64,000 nt of DNA, taken from the NCBI GenBank assembly GCA_022508805.1, contig JAFLUM010000001.1:62001-126000 (forward strand), read 5' to 3'. This DNA is from Oscillospiraceae bacterium. GTDB lineage: Bacteria; Bacillota; Clostridia; Oscillospirales; Acutalibacteraceae. Below are positions 57,473-64,000 of the stretch, piece by piece. The translations under genes and the position numbers were made by a program. Positions within the stretch are counted from its first letter, which is position 1, and each line of letters starts with the position of its first letter. The notes under the pieces were generated by a model that worked only from the letters and a program-made list of their open reading frames with translations, was not told the DNA's origin and did not search any database.

Positions 57473-57501
57473 AATATAATCGCATTCTTTAAAAAAGTCA
57501 A
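57473..57501 (-). promoter_or_regulatory. Promoter of the potABCD operon
   Basis: On the minus strand TTGACT (57496-57501), a 17-bp spacer, then TATATT (57473-57478). The leader to the TTG start is about 55 nt and shows no riboswitch that I recognise. Confidence 0.7.
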
Positions 57502-57531
57502 TATTTTTTTCTTTTTTTACAAAATATTTGT

Positions 57532-58308
57532 TTAAATTTTTGAACTGCGCTCTTTAATTATTTCGCAAAGGAGTCCGGGCTCTCTTGTGGTGATATTATC
57601 GGGGGAAAGTTCAAGTATTTTATGCATATCCCGTTCTTTGTCAACCGTCCAAACAGATACAAGTAAACCGTTGCCGTGAAACGCTTTAACGAGCTCCTTG
57701 CTCACACCGTTTTGGTTAAGGTTTATTCCGACAGCACCCGCATTCTCGGTATTTTCTATAAGATAAGCGATATATTCGCCGTCCTGCGATCGTTTTTTAT
57801 CCACGTCAATGTTAAGATAATACTCTATGTTCGGACAGCTCGCTTTGACTGCGTCCACAAAATCCTCATTCACACCGGTGAAAAAAACGCGGTCGGAAAG
57901 TCCGTATTCGTTCACAAGCTCAAATACTTTATCAAGGGCATCTGTTCTCTTTATGTCGATATTGGCACGTATGTCTGCAAACGTTGACAGATACTTGAGT
58001 GCTTCGTCTAAAGTTATCTCCCCACCGACAGGCTCGCCGTGAGAGAGAACGGGCGTTAAGTCCTTTGTGAAATACAGATCGAATTCAACTATCCGCGCTC
58101 CGCTTTGTGCGCCCGTTTTAATGGACTCAAGGGAGTTTTCTTCCGTTTCCATACAGCCTGTATGTGCCGTAACGGTAAATCCGTCAGGGAGAGTCAACGG
58201 CGTTTTGCGGTGGCAGTACGTTTTTAATGAACTAATTCCGACAAACAGTCCCGTTCCCGCCGCTGCCGCAAGCACCGCCGAAACCGCAATTATTATCTTT
58301 TTATTCAT
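57532..58308 (-). CDS. Membrane-anchored glycerophosphodiester phosphodiesterase-like protein
   Basis: A 258-residue protein with an N-terminal membrane helix (about 5-25) and a GDPD barrel outside. The motif histidines and acidic metal ligands are present (TAHTGCMETEENS; IVEFDLYFTKDLTPVLSHG), and SVWTVDKERDMHKIL near the end is typical. The arginine of the usual HRG is Thr and the aspartate of the usual HD is Gly, so activity may be altered. It probably acts on glycerophosphodiesters or related cell-surface polymers. Three in-frame ATGs occur at the start; I chose the third (58308), with GGGG 9 bases upstream. Confidence 0.8.
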   Translation of the reverse strand: MNKKIIIAVSAVLAAAAGTGLFVGISSLKTYCHRKTPLTLPDGFTVTAHTGCMETEENSLESIKTGAQSGARIVEFDLYFTKDLTPVLSHGEPVGGEITLDEALKYLSTFADIRANIDIKRTDALDKVFELVNEYGLSDRVFFTGVNEDFVDAVKASCPNIEYYLNIDVDKKRSQDGEYIAYLIENTENAGAVGINLNQNGVSKELVKAFHGNGLLVSVWTVDKERDMHKILELSPDNITTREPGLLCEIIKERSSKI

Positions 58309-58347
58309 CTTGTTCATCCCCGTCATTTCGAGTGAAATAAACGCCGA

Positions 58348-59268
58348 TTATTTAAAAAGCTCGTTTTGAGGGGAGAAAATTTCTATTCCCTTGTGGGATA
58401 CTGAGAATTCCACATCCGTATGAGCACCGCCGAATTCACCGTCAAGGGACCATTCTATCGGTTTTTCGGTATGAATTTTTAAATTTTTCGTATGCAAAAA
58501 GGTAAGCTGGTCACAGTTGTAGTCGTGCTTCTGCATTCTCTTCAGCATTTCCACCGCATTTGCAACGCTTGAAATTTTTCTTACGAGCAAAAGCTCAAAG
58601 CACCCGTCATTTAAACGCACGTCATTCCTATCGTATGTAAACAGTCCTGCAACAGAAGTTGAATTTGAAATCGCTCCGAAAAAATAATCGTCCTCCAACA
58701 CGCCGCCGTCATATTCAATGGTCATGTGAATCGGCTTTAAACTCTGTAAAAGCTTTACGCCGTGGAATAAAAAGGTGTTTATCATATATGCGGGATATCC
58801 AAGCGCATTTTTAAGCTTTTGGGGAGTTGTATACGAAAATTCACTGCCCACGCCGAAGGTCGCCACATAGCAAAAATGGCGGTTGTTGAAATTGCCTATA
58901 TCGTATGTGTTCTTTTGGTCGGTAACAATAAGCTGAACGGCACTGCGGATATCGGACGGTATTCCGATGGTGGTTGCCAAATCGTTTGTTGATCCCGTTG
59001 GGATATAACCCACAGGGCGTTTTTCAGGCAGCTGCATAACGCCGTTTACAGTCTCGTTAAGAGTTCCGTCTCCGCCGCAGCAAAGAATAATATCGTAATT
59101 CATTCCGAGCTTTTTGGCATATTCGGTGGCATCGCCTCGCTTAGTGGTGGTTTTAATATTAAAATCGTAATCAAGTGTAGAGAGCACGTCAACTATATCA
59201 AACGTACCCTTTTTCGACTTTGCCCGTCCTGCGCACGGGTTTATTATTACAAGCATCCTCTTATTCAT
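58348..59268 (-). CDS. Diacylglycerol/lipid kinase family protein
   Basis: A 306-residue DAGK-catalytic protein: INPCAGRAKSKKG at the start, the nucleotide motif CCGGDGTLNETVNGV and PTGSTNDLATTIGIP, then a beta-sandwich domain ending WSLDGEFGGAHTDVEF. It is likely a cytoplasmic, membrane-associated DgkB/YegS-type lipid kinase, recycling diacylglycerol to phosphatidic acid; the exact lipid cannot be told from sequence. It precedes the GDPD-like gene by about 40 bp on the same strand, so both may serve membrane-lipid turnover. Confidence 0.9.
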   Translation of the reverse strand: MNKRMLVIINPCAGRAKSKKGTFDIVDVLSTLDYDFNIKTTTKRGDATEYAKKLGMNYDIILCCGGDGTLNETVNGVMQLPEKRPVGYIPTGSTNDLATTIGIPSDIRSAVQLIVTDQKNTYDIGNFNNRHFCYVATFGVGSEFSYTTPQKLKNALGYPAYMINTFLFHGVKLLQSLKPIHMTIEYDGGVLEDDYFFGAISNSTSVAGLFTYDRNDVRLNDGCFELLLVRKISSVANAVEMLKRMQKHDYNCDQLTFLHTKNLKIHTEKPIEWSLDGEFGGAHTDVEFSVSHKGIEIFSPQNELFK

Positions 59269-59352
59269 TTTGCTACTCTCCTTTTAGACAGTTCAAAATT
59301 CAGATACATTTTAAACTTAATTTTCCAAGAAATCAAGATTTATTTTTAATAT

Positions 59353-59380
59353 AAAAAAACCGATCGAATCGACCGATCGG
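59353..59380 (-). terminator. Terminator of nrdR
   Basis: A perfect 7-bp stem CCGATCG / CGATCGG with a 7-base loop, followed on the minus strand by seven Ts. Confidence 0.85.
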
Positions 59381-59402
59381 CTTATATAATTCATATTAAA
59401 AA

Positions 59403-59858
59403 TTATTTCTTATCAAGGAATGTTGAAAGTTCTTCCATAAACGCGTTTACGTCCTTAAAGTGCTTGTAAACTGATGCAAAGCGAACGTAGGCGACCTCGT
59501 CAATATTTTTGAGCTTTTCCATAACCAACTCACCGATGTATACAGACGTGACCTCGCGGTCAAGGGAGTTTTGAAGCGTTGCCTCGATCTCGCTGACGGC
59601 TTTTTCAATTGTATCCATTGATACACGGCGCTTTTCGCAAGCTCTCATCATTCCGCTCATAAGCTTATCGCGGTCAAAAGCCTCACGCGACCTATCTTTT
59701 TTAACAACAAGTATCGGCACACTTTCGATTATCTCATAAGTAGTAAATCTTTTGCCGCATTTTATACATTCGCGTCTGCGGCGTATTCTCTCACCCTCGT
59801 CGGTGGGACGTGAGTCGATAACCTTGCTTTCTTCAAACGCACAAAAAGGACATTTCAC
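59403..59858 (-). CDS. nrdR: Transcriptional repressor NrdR
   Basis: A 151-residue regulator with an N-terminal zinc ribbon (CPFC at 3-6 and CIKCGKRF at about 31-38), the RRRREC linker and an ATP-cone (about 49-139; [27 protein letters not shown]) that senses ATP/dATP. It represses ribonucleotide reductase genes. Two candidate NrdR boxes lie at the nrdD promoter (53164-53237), 6 kb away. It is a single gene of standard length. Confidence 0.97.
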   Translation of the reverse strand: MKCPFCAFEESKVIDSRPTDEGERIRRRRECIKCGKRFTTYEIIESVPILVVKKDRSREAFDRDKLMSGMMRACEKRRVSMDTIEKAVSEIEATLQNSLDREVTSVYIGELVMEKLKNIDEVAYVRFASVYKHFKDVNAFMEELSTFLDKK

Positions 59859-59935
59859 AGAAAATCACTTCCAAAAATCTTTAAATATTACTATATATAG
59901 TATTTTATCACACGAACGCACGCAATGTAAAGGGG

Positions 59936-60718
59936 TCAAAGCAACTTTTTAAGTCCGTCTATGGCATTTTTAAGCTGAATATCGCTGTCATATCCGCTTT
60001 CATAAAGCTCGATTATATAATCTCCGTTATATCCGAAGCCTTTCATCATATCAAAAAACCGCTTAAAATCGAATTCTCCGCCGGCGCAGGGAACAAAGCA
60101 GTCGCGCTCTCTGTCGTGGTCGCTTATATGGACATGGCGAATATGTTTATGCAGTTTTTCTGCAAATTCAAAGGGGTCAATGCCCGTGCGTAATGACTGC
60201 TTGATATCAAATACCATATTAAAATCATCACCGATATATTTACCCATACGCGTGAGGAAATCGGGACTTTCACTGCGATAATGGACGACATTTTCCTGCG
60301 ACACAGCAACTCCCTCACGCTTGCCCATTTCCGTAAGATATGCAAACCGCTCAAAATATAACTCGTCAGGGATACTGCCGGGAATTTTTATGCCGTGCAT
60401 CACCAAAATATTCGCACCCAAACGGTGCAAAACGTCAAAATGGCGCTTGAAAAGCGTCTCACGCGCCTCAATATATCGGCGTTCATAGGAACTGAAAAGA
60501 TAATATGACCCTGTAAAGGATGCCATAGTGTGAACAGACGGCACCCGTATGCCGTAATGCTCCTTGATTTTAGAAAGCTCATTAAGGAACGGTGCCGAAA
60601 ATTCGGAATCCGCGTTCATAAAAATCTCAACGGTTTTGGCACCCAGCTCCCCTGCCCTTATGAAAGATTTTTCGGTTTCCAAGGGGTAAAAGCAGGCTGA
60701 TGATAAGCCGATATCCAT
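59936..60718 (-). CDS. Sugar phosphate isomerase/epimerase-like TIM-barrel protein
   Basis: A 260-residue AP-endonuclease-2/xylose-isomerase-like barrel. The metal-site elements are VPSVHTMASF, NILVMHGIK, VAVSQENV (glutamate), MVFDIKQSL (aspartate), HIRHVHISDHDRERDCFVP (histidines) and YIIELYESG (glutamate). The ligand set is complete, so it is probably an active isomerase, epimerase or phosphodiesterase, but the substrate cannot be named. The nearby inositol genes at 61332-64000 make an IolE/IolI-type role possible; they are transcribed separately. Confidence 0.83.
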   Translation of the reverse strand: MDIGLSSACFYPLETEKSFIRAGELGAKTVEIFMNADSEFSAPFLNELSKIKEHYGIRVPSVHTMASFTGSYYLFSSYERRYIEARETLFKRHFDVLHRLGANILVMHGIKIPGSIPDELYFERFAYLTEMGKREGVAVSQENVVHYRSESPDFLTRMGKYIGDDFNMVFDIKQSLRTGIDPFEFAEKLHKHIRHVHISDHDRERDCFVPCAGGEFDFKRFFDMMKGFGYNGDYIIELYESGYDSDIQLKNAIDGLKKLL

Positions 60719-60814
60719 ATTTTCGGGCTCCTTTTATTTGGTAATATTTGCGTGTTGATATGGAGGGAATGGGGTATTAAAATTATATTATAATCGGTTG
60801 AGGACGTGATAAAA

Positions 60815-61075
60815 ATGCAGACACGGCAAAAGGAAATTAAGGATTTTTTAAAGTCGCTTAACAAAGTGTCAAAACTCTTAATTGCAATAGGGACGCCGCT
60901 TATCGTCTCGCTTTTTTGCGGCGGAGTTTTTTTAGAGCTGTACATACTTACTCACGGATATTTTTCCGAGATAGCGAGACTCTCGGACGAATTGATAAAA
61001 TGCTGCGGCGACCTAATTGCCGCCGTTTACATACCCGCATTTATGATAGAATTTGTTAAACGGGATAAAGGTTGA
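60815..61075 (+). CDS. Small two-helix membrane protein of unknown function
   Basis: An 86-residue predicted protein with a charged N terminus (MQTRQKEIKDFLKSLNK) and two hydrophobic segments (roughly 20-45 and 62-80). I do not recognise the family. A TATAAT at 60789-60794 and GAGGAC just upstream support expression, and a good terminator follows (61167-61199). A GTG three codons earlier is too close to the GAGG site. It is the only plus-strand gene in this part of the window. Confidence 0.55.
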   Translation: MQTRQKEIKDFLKSLNKVSKLLIAIGTPLIVSLFCGGVFLELYILTHGYFSEIARLSDELIKCCGDLIAAVYIPAFMIEFVKRDKG

Positions 61076-61166
61076 CTGCCGTTTTCAATTATTATATTCC
61101 ATTTAACTGTTTGTGTAAAGTAATCTGGAATAGAAATAATTTTTCCGAATTTCATTGTGTTATCAA

Positions 61167-61199
61167 AACTCCGCTCTGCAAATACAGGGCGGAGTTTTT
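61167..61199 (+). terminator. Terminator after the small membrane protein gene
   Basis: A 12-bp stem AACTCCGCTCTG / CAGGGCGGAGTT (one G-T pair) with a 6-base loop and five Ts. Confidence 0.88.
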
Positions 61200-61298
61200 A
61201 ATGCTTTAATATACGCATTCCTCACTGAGGGAGCTGAGGGTCAGTTCATCACTTTAGTTATCGATGAGCAGTTAGATACTGCATCACATCTGACATCT

Positions 61299-61322
61299 AA
61301 AAAGGCGGGGACTGGCCCCGCC
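61299..61322 (-). terminator. Terminator of the iol operon
   Basis: A perfect 7-bp stem GGCGGGG / CCCCGCC with a 5-base loop, followed on the minus strand by TTTTTAGATG. It resembles the pilus-operon terminator in its GCGGGGACTG core. Confidence 0.88.
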
Positions 61323-61331
61323 GTAAATTGA

Positions 61332-62339
61332 TTATTGGATTTCCGAAAGCTTAACGGGTCTGCCCTCATTTGCCGATTTTTCAGCGGCAAGAGCAATTTT
61401 AACTGACTGTAAGCCTGCGTGGATTCCTACCGGTGTGTCCGTGTTATCTATAACGGCGGCTACAAACTGTCTTACCTCTTCCGAGAAGCTTTCCATATAT
61501 CTCTCAAGGAAGAAATAGAGGGGTTTTTCGCCTGTTACGCCGTCAACAGTTGAAATTACTGCCGACGAAAGTGTGTCGTTTGACGTTGCTACCATACCCT
61601 TTGAGCCGAACAGCTCTGCTCTCTGGTCATAGCCGTACATTGCCTGACGTGAGTTGTCGATAACAGCCAATGCGCCGTTTGCCATTTTAAGAGAAATAAT
61701 AGCCGTATCAAAATCGCCGTATTCACGGATAGACGGGTTGATAAGAGCGTCGGCATAAACATAAAGTTCTTCAACGTCGCTGTTTGTAAGGAAGCAAGCC
61801 ATATCAAAATCATGGATAGTCATATCAAGGAATATGCTTGCTGCACAGTAACCGACAGGCGGTGCCTGGGGATCTCTTGATGTGATTTTAAGGATTTGAG
61901 CATCGCCGATTTTGCCTTCGTCGTAAGCCTTGCGAACTGCTGCAAAGTTGTGGTCAAAGCGGCGGTTAAAGCCAACTTGGAATTTGACCTCGGGGTGAGC
62001 TTTAAGAGCATCGGCGATTTCAAGAATTTTATCAACGGTATTTGCAAGGGGCTTTTCGCAGAAAACGTGCTTGCCTGCATTGATAGCTTCTATTGAAATG
62101 GGTGCGTGAGTGTCGGTTGAAGAACAAACGAGCACCGCGTCGATTTCGGGGTCGTTGATTATTTCTTTGTAATCCGTATAGATTTTTTCAACGCCGAAGC
62201 TTTCAATAAAAGCCTTTGTTTCATCGTTCATAAACGGGTCAGCCATTGCAGTGACCGTGGCATTTTTTACGTGATATGAAATTGATTCAAGGTGTACCTT
62301 ACCGATACGTCCTGCGCCGATAATACCTATTTTCAGCAT
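61332..62339 (-). CDS. iolG: Inositol 2-dehydrogenase (Gfo/Idh/MocA family)
   Basis: A 335-residue NAD-dependent oxidoreductase. It has the Rossmann motif IGIIGAGRIGKVHLES, EKPLANTVD with the catalytic lysine, GFNRRFD, and MTIHDFDMACFL with the active-site Asp/His pair. RDPQAPPVGY and the overall sequence match inositol dehydrogenases, which oxidise myo-inositol to scyllo-inosose. The pairing with iolA supports this over other family members. AGGAGG precedes the ATG; repeat copy D lies between it and iolA. Confidence 0.88.
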   Translation of the reverse strand: MLKIGIIGAGRIGKVHLESISYHVKNATVTAMADPFMNDETKAFIESFGVEKIYTDYKEIINDPEIDAVLVCSSTDTHAPISIEAINAGKHVFCEKPLANTVDKILEIADALKAHPEVKFQVGFNRRFDHNFAAVRKAYDEGKIGDAQILKITSRDPQAPPVGYCAASIFLDMTIHDFDMACFLTNSDVEELYVYADALINPSIREYGDFDTAIISLKMANGALAVIDNSRQAMYGYDQRAELFGSKGMVATSNDTLSSAVISTVDGVTGEKPLYFFLERYMESFSEEVRQFVAAVIDNTDTPVGIHAGLQSVKIALAAEKSANEGRPVKLSEIQ

Positions 62340-62390
62340 AAAGATTCCTCCTATAATTATACCTATAAATAATAATTATTCGTCTAAACT

Positions 62391-62495
62391 TGATTTGCAG
62401 GAGTTTTTTCGTAAGACAAGGCGCGGCGTACGACGGTGTATGTAGATACATCGAGTGCGCCGCAACGCAGTATTACGGAAAAAGAACGCAAATCA
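62391..62495. repeat. Palindromic intergenic element, copy D
   Basis: Outer stem TGATTTGC at the left edge with GCAAATCA (62488-62495); middle TTTTTTCGTAA with TTACGGAAAAA (62473-62483); inner GCGGCG (62423-62428) with CGCCGC (62458-62463); apex TGTAT (62437-62441) with ATACA (62446-62450). The right edge contains the iolA stop codon, so the hairpin would form at the very end of the iolA message, inside the iolA-iolG operon. Left-edge position is good to one base. Confidence 0.72.
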
Positions 62496-64000
62496 GATAG
62501 TGCCGTCCCAAGTGGATACGTTTGTTGCTGTCTTTTCCTCTTCGTCAAACCAGTGAGTGGTGACAGCCTTGCTCTCAGTATAGAAACGGTATGCATCCTT
62601 GCCCAGGCAGTGAAGGTCACCGAAGAAAGACTGCTTGTGACCCGAGAAGGGGAACACGCCTACGGGAACAGGAATACCAACGTTAATACCCACCTGTCCG
62701 CCGTCAGTGTGGCGTGCAAACTCACGGGCAAAATAACCGCTCTGAGTATAAATAACGGAGCCGTTTGCATAGGGGCTGTCGTTCATTATCTTAAGACCCT
62801 CTTCAAAGTTCTTGCAGCGTTTGATGCAGAGAACGGGACCGAATACCTCATCACGGCCGATGGTCATATCCTCGGTAACGCGGTCAAAAATCGTGGGACC
62901 TACGAAATAGCCGTTTTCATAGCCCTCAACTACGCAGTTTCTGCCGTCAAGAACAAGCTCAGCACCCTCGGCTACGCCCTTATCGATATCGGCAATAACT
63001 TCTTTATAGTGCTTTTCATAGGTGATGGGTCCGAGCTTTGAGGACTTATCCCATGAAGGACCGACCTTTATCTGTGATGCCTGCTTTTTAAGCTCAGCAA
63101 CAAATTTATCGGCAATAGCCTCTTCAACTACGCAAGCCGAAAGAGCCATACAGCGCTGACCTGCACAACCGTAAGCGGAGTTGATAACGCCTGCAACGGT
63201 TCTTTCCAAAGCACAGTCAGCCATAATAAGAGCGTGGTTTTTCGCCTGGCAAAGCGCCTGGCAGCGTTTGCCTGAAGCCGCAGCACGCTGATAGATTTTA
63301 AGACCTACGGGAGTAGAGCCGACGAAGGTGATACCCTTAACGTCGGGGTGGTCGAGAATCGTGTTGATCTCGTTTCTTGAGCAGGTTACCACGTTGATAA
63401 CGCCGTCGGGTACGCCTGCTTCTTTATAAATCTTTGCAAACATCATTGCGGTTTTGGGCGTAAGCGATGCGGCCTTGAGCACCATTGTATTACCCGTTGC
63501 GATACAGGTAGGAGCCATCCAGCCGAAGGGGATCATCGCAGGGAAGTTAACGGGAACGATGCCTGCGAATACGCCCAAAGGCTCACGGTATTTGACCGTG
63601 TCGTAGCCTCTTGAAGCATCCATAAGACTTTCGCCCATCATAAGTGAGGGAACTTGGGTAGCAAGCTCTGTGCCCTCTTTTGCTTTAAGCACGTCGCCCT
63701 CTGCCTCAGCCCAAACCTTGCCGTTTTCTTTGGCAACGCACATAGTAAGCTCTTCCATATTTTCAATGATAAGCTCGCGGATCTTATAGAGGATCTGTGC
63801 GCGCTTAAGTGCGGGAGTGGCACGCCAGCCGGGATATGCTGCCTTTGCGGCCTCGATAGCCTCAAGCACCTCGTCGTTGGTGCAGCAGGGTGCCTGACCG
63901 GTTATTTCTCCGGTGCTGGGATTGTGTAAATCGTACCAAACGTCGGTTTTTGACTCTTTAAACTCGCCGTTTACAAAATATTTGAGTTTTTCAACTGCCA
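62493..64000 (-). CDS. iolA: Methylmalonate-semialdehyde dehydrogenase (CoA-acylating), start just outside window
   Basis: At least 502 codons of an aldehyde dehydrogenase that makes acetyl-CoA (or propionyl-CoA) from malonate or methylmalonate semialdehyde, the last step of inositol catabolism. The catalytic cysteine is in YGCAGQRCMALS, and PVNFPAMIPFGWMAPTCIATGNTMVLKA, FVGSTPVGLKIY and FSGHKQSFFGDLHCLGKDAYRFYTESKAVTTHW are family blocks. The frame is open to the window edge, where the first bases read TGGCAGTTGAAAAACTC; this fits an ATG whose A is one base outside (MAVEKLKYFVNGEF). Confidence 0.93.
   Translation of the reverse strand, partial: AVEKLKYFVNGEFKESKTDVWYDLHNPSTGEITGQAPCCTNDEVLEAIEAAKAAYPGWRATPALKRAQILYKIRELIIENMEELTMCVAKENGKVWAEAEGDVLKAKEGTELATQVPSLMMGESLMDASRGYDTVKYREPLGVFAGIVPVNFPAMIPFGWMAPTCIATGNTMVLKAASLTPKTAMMFAKIYKEAGVPDGVINVVTCSRNEINTILDHPDVKGITFVGSTPVGLKIYQRAAASGKRCQALCQAKNHALIMADCALERTVAGVINSAYGCAGQRCMALSACVVEEAIADKFVAELKKQASQIKVGPSWDKSSKLGPITYEKHYKEVIADIDKGVAEGAELVLDGRNCVVEGYENGYFVGPTIFDRVTEDMTIGRDEVFGPVLCIKRCKNFEEGLKIMNDSPYANGSVIYTQSGYFAREFARHTDGGQVGINVGIPVPVGVFPFSGHKQSFFGDLHCLGKDAYRFYTESKAVTTHWFDEEEKTATNVSTWDGTI

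Overview
The window reads as chromosome of an anaerobic, spore-forming, Gram-positive gut-type Clostridia, most like the Oscillospiraceae/Ruminococcaceae. The evidence is a complete spoIIAA-spoIIAB-sigF operon, an oxygen-sensitive class III ribonucleotide reductase, sortase-anchored surface proteins, a tryptophan T-box leader, the rpoBC-rpsL-rpsG-fusA-tuf order, and genes for host glycan sugars. The family assignment is inference; there is no rRNA in the window. No tRNA, rRNA, CRISPR array, transposase or prophage was seen.

Layout. 1-983: end of a DUF421 membrane protein and its DUF4363 partner. 963-4964: sialic acid catabolism (sialidase-like protein, nanK, nanE, and divergent nanA). 5055-6761: membrane-anchored PpiC-type foldase. 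7167-13067: a five-gene sortase-assembled pilus operon with the same order as the streptococcal FCT pilus loci (tip adhesin, inactive signal-peptidase-like SipA, FctA-like major pilin, class B sortase, proline-rich basal pilin). 13309-20915: metallophosphoesterase, GTP-type PEP carboxykinase, tsaD, an LMW-phosphatase/RimI fusion, polA. 21272-24581: Trp-specific T-box and a TrpXYZ-type ABC transporter. 24654-27109: nadE and the spoIIA operon. 27566-32339: parC, parE, two small DUF proteins. 32614-44603: tuf, fusA, rpsG, rpsL, rpoC, rpoB, all on the minus strand. 44858-49210: DUF815 ATPase and a GH2 beta-galactosidase. 49282-53122: YlmH-like protein, nrdG, a stand-alone glycyl-radical domain, and nrdD. 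53420-57409: potDCBA polyamine transporter. 57532-61075: GDPD, lipid kinase, nrdR, sugar-isomerase-like protein, small membrane protein. 61332-64000: iolG and iolA (inositol catabolism), running off the right edge.

How the genes fit together. The nan genes and lacZ point to use of host or dietary glycans. nanE and nanA have back-to-back promoters with a shared candidate operator between them. NrdR, encoded at 59403-59858, probably represses nrdD: two NrdR-box-like sequences flank the nrdD promoter. The T-box reads tRNA-Trp and controls the transporter genes behind it.

The most notable items are: (1) the FCT-like pilus locus with a SipA that lacks both catalytic residues; (2) a class III ribonucleotide reductase whose glycyl-radical domain is a separate 59-residue gene; (3) at least four copies of a roughly 110-bp, nearly palindromic intergenic element whose stems vary in a compensatory way, one of them inside a larger element with 24-bp inverted ends and flanking TA; (4) a phosphatase-RimI fusion next to tsaD; and (5) a triplicated 69-70 bp hairpin-plus-T-tract repeat behind sigF.
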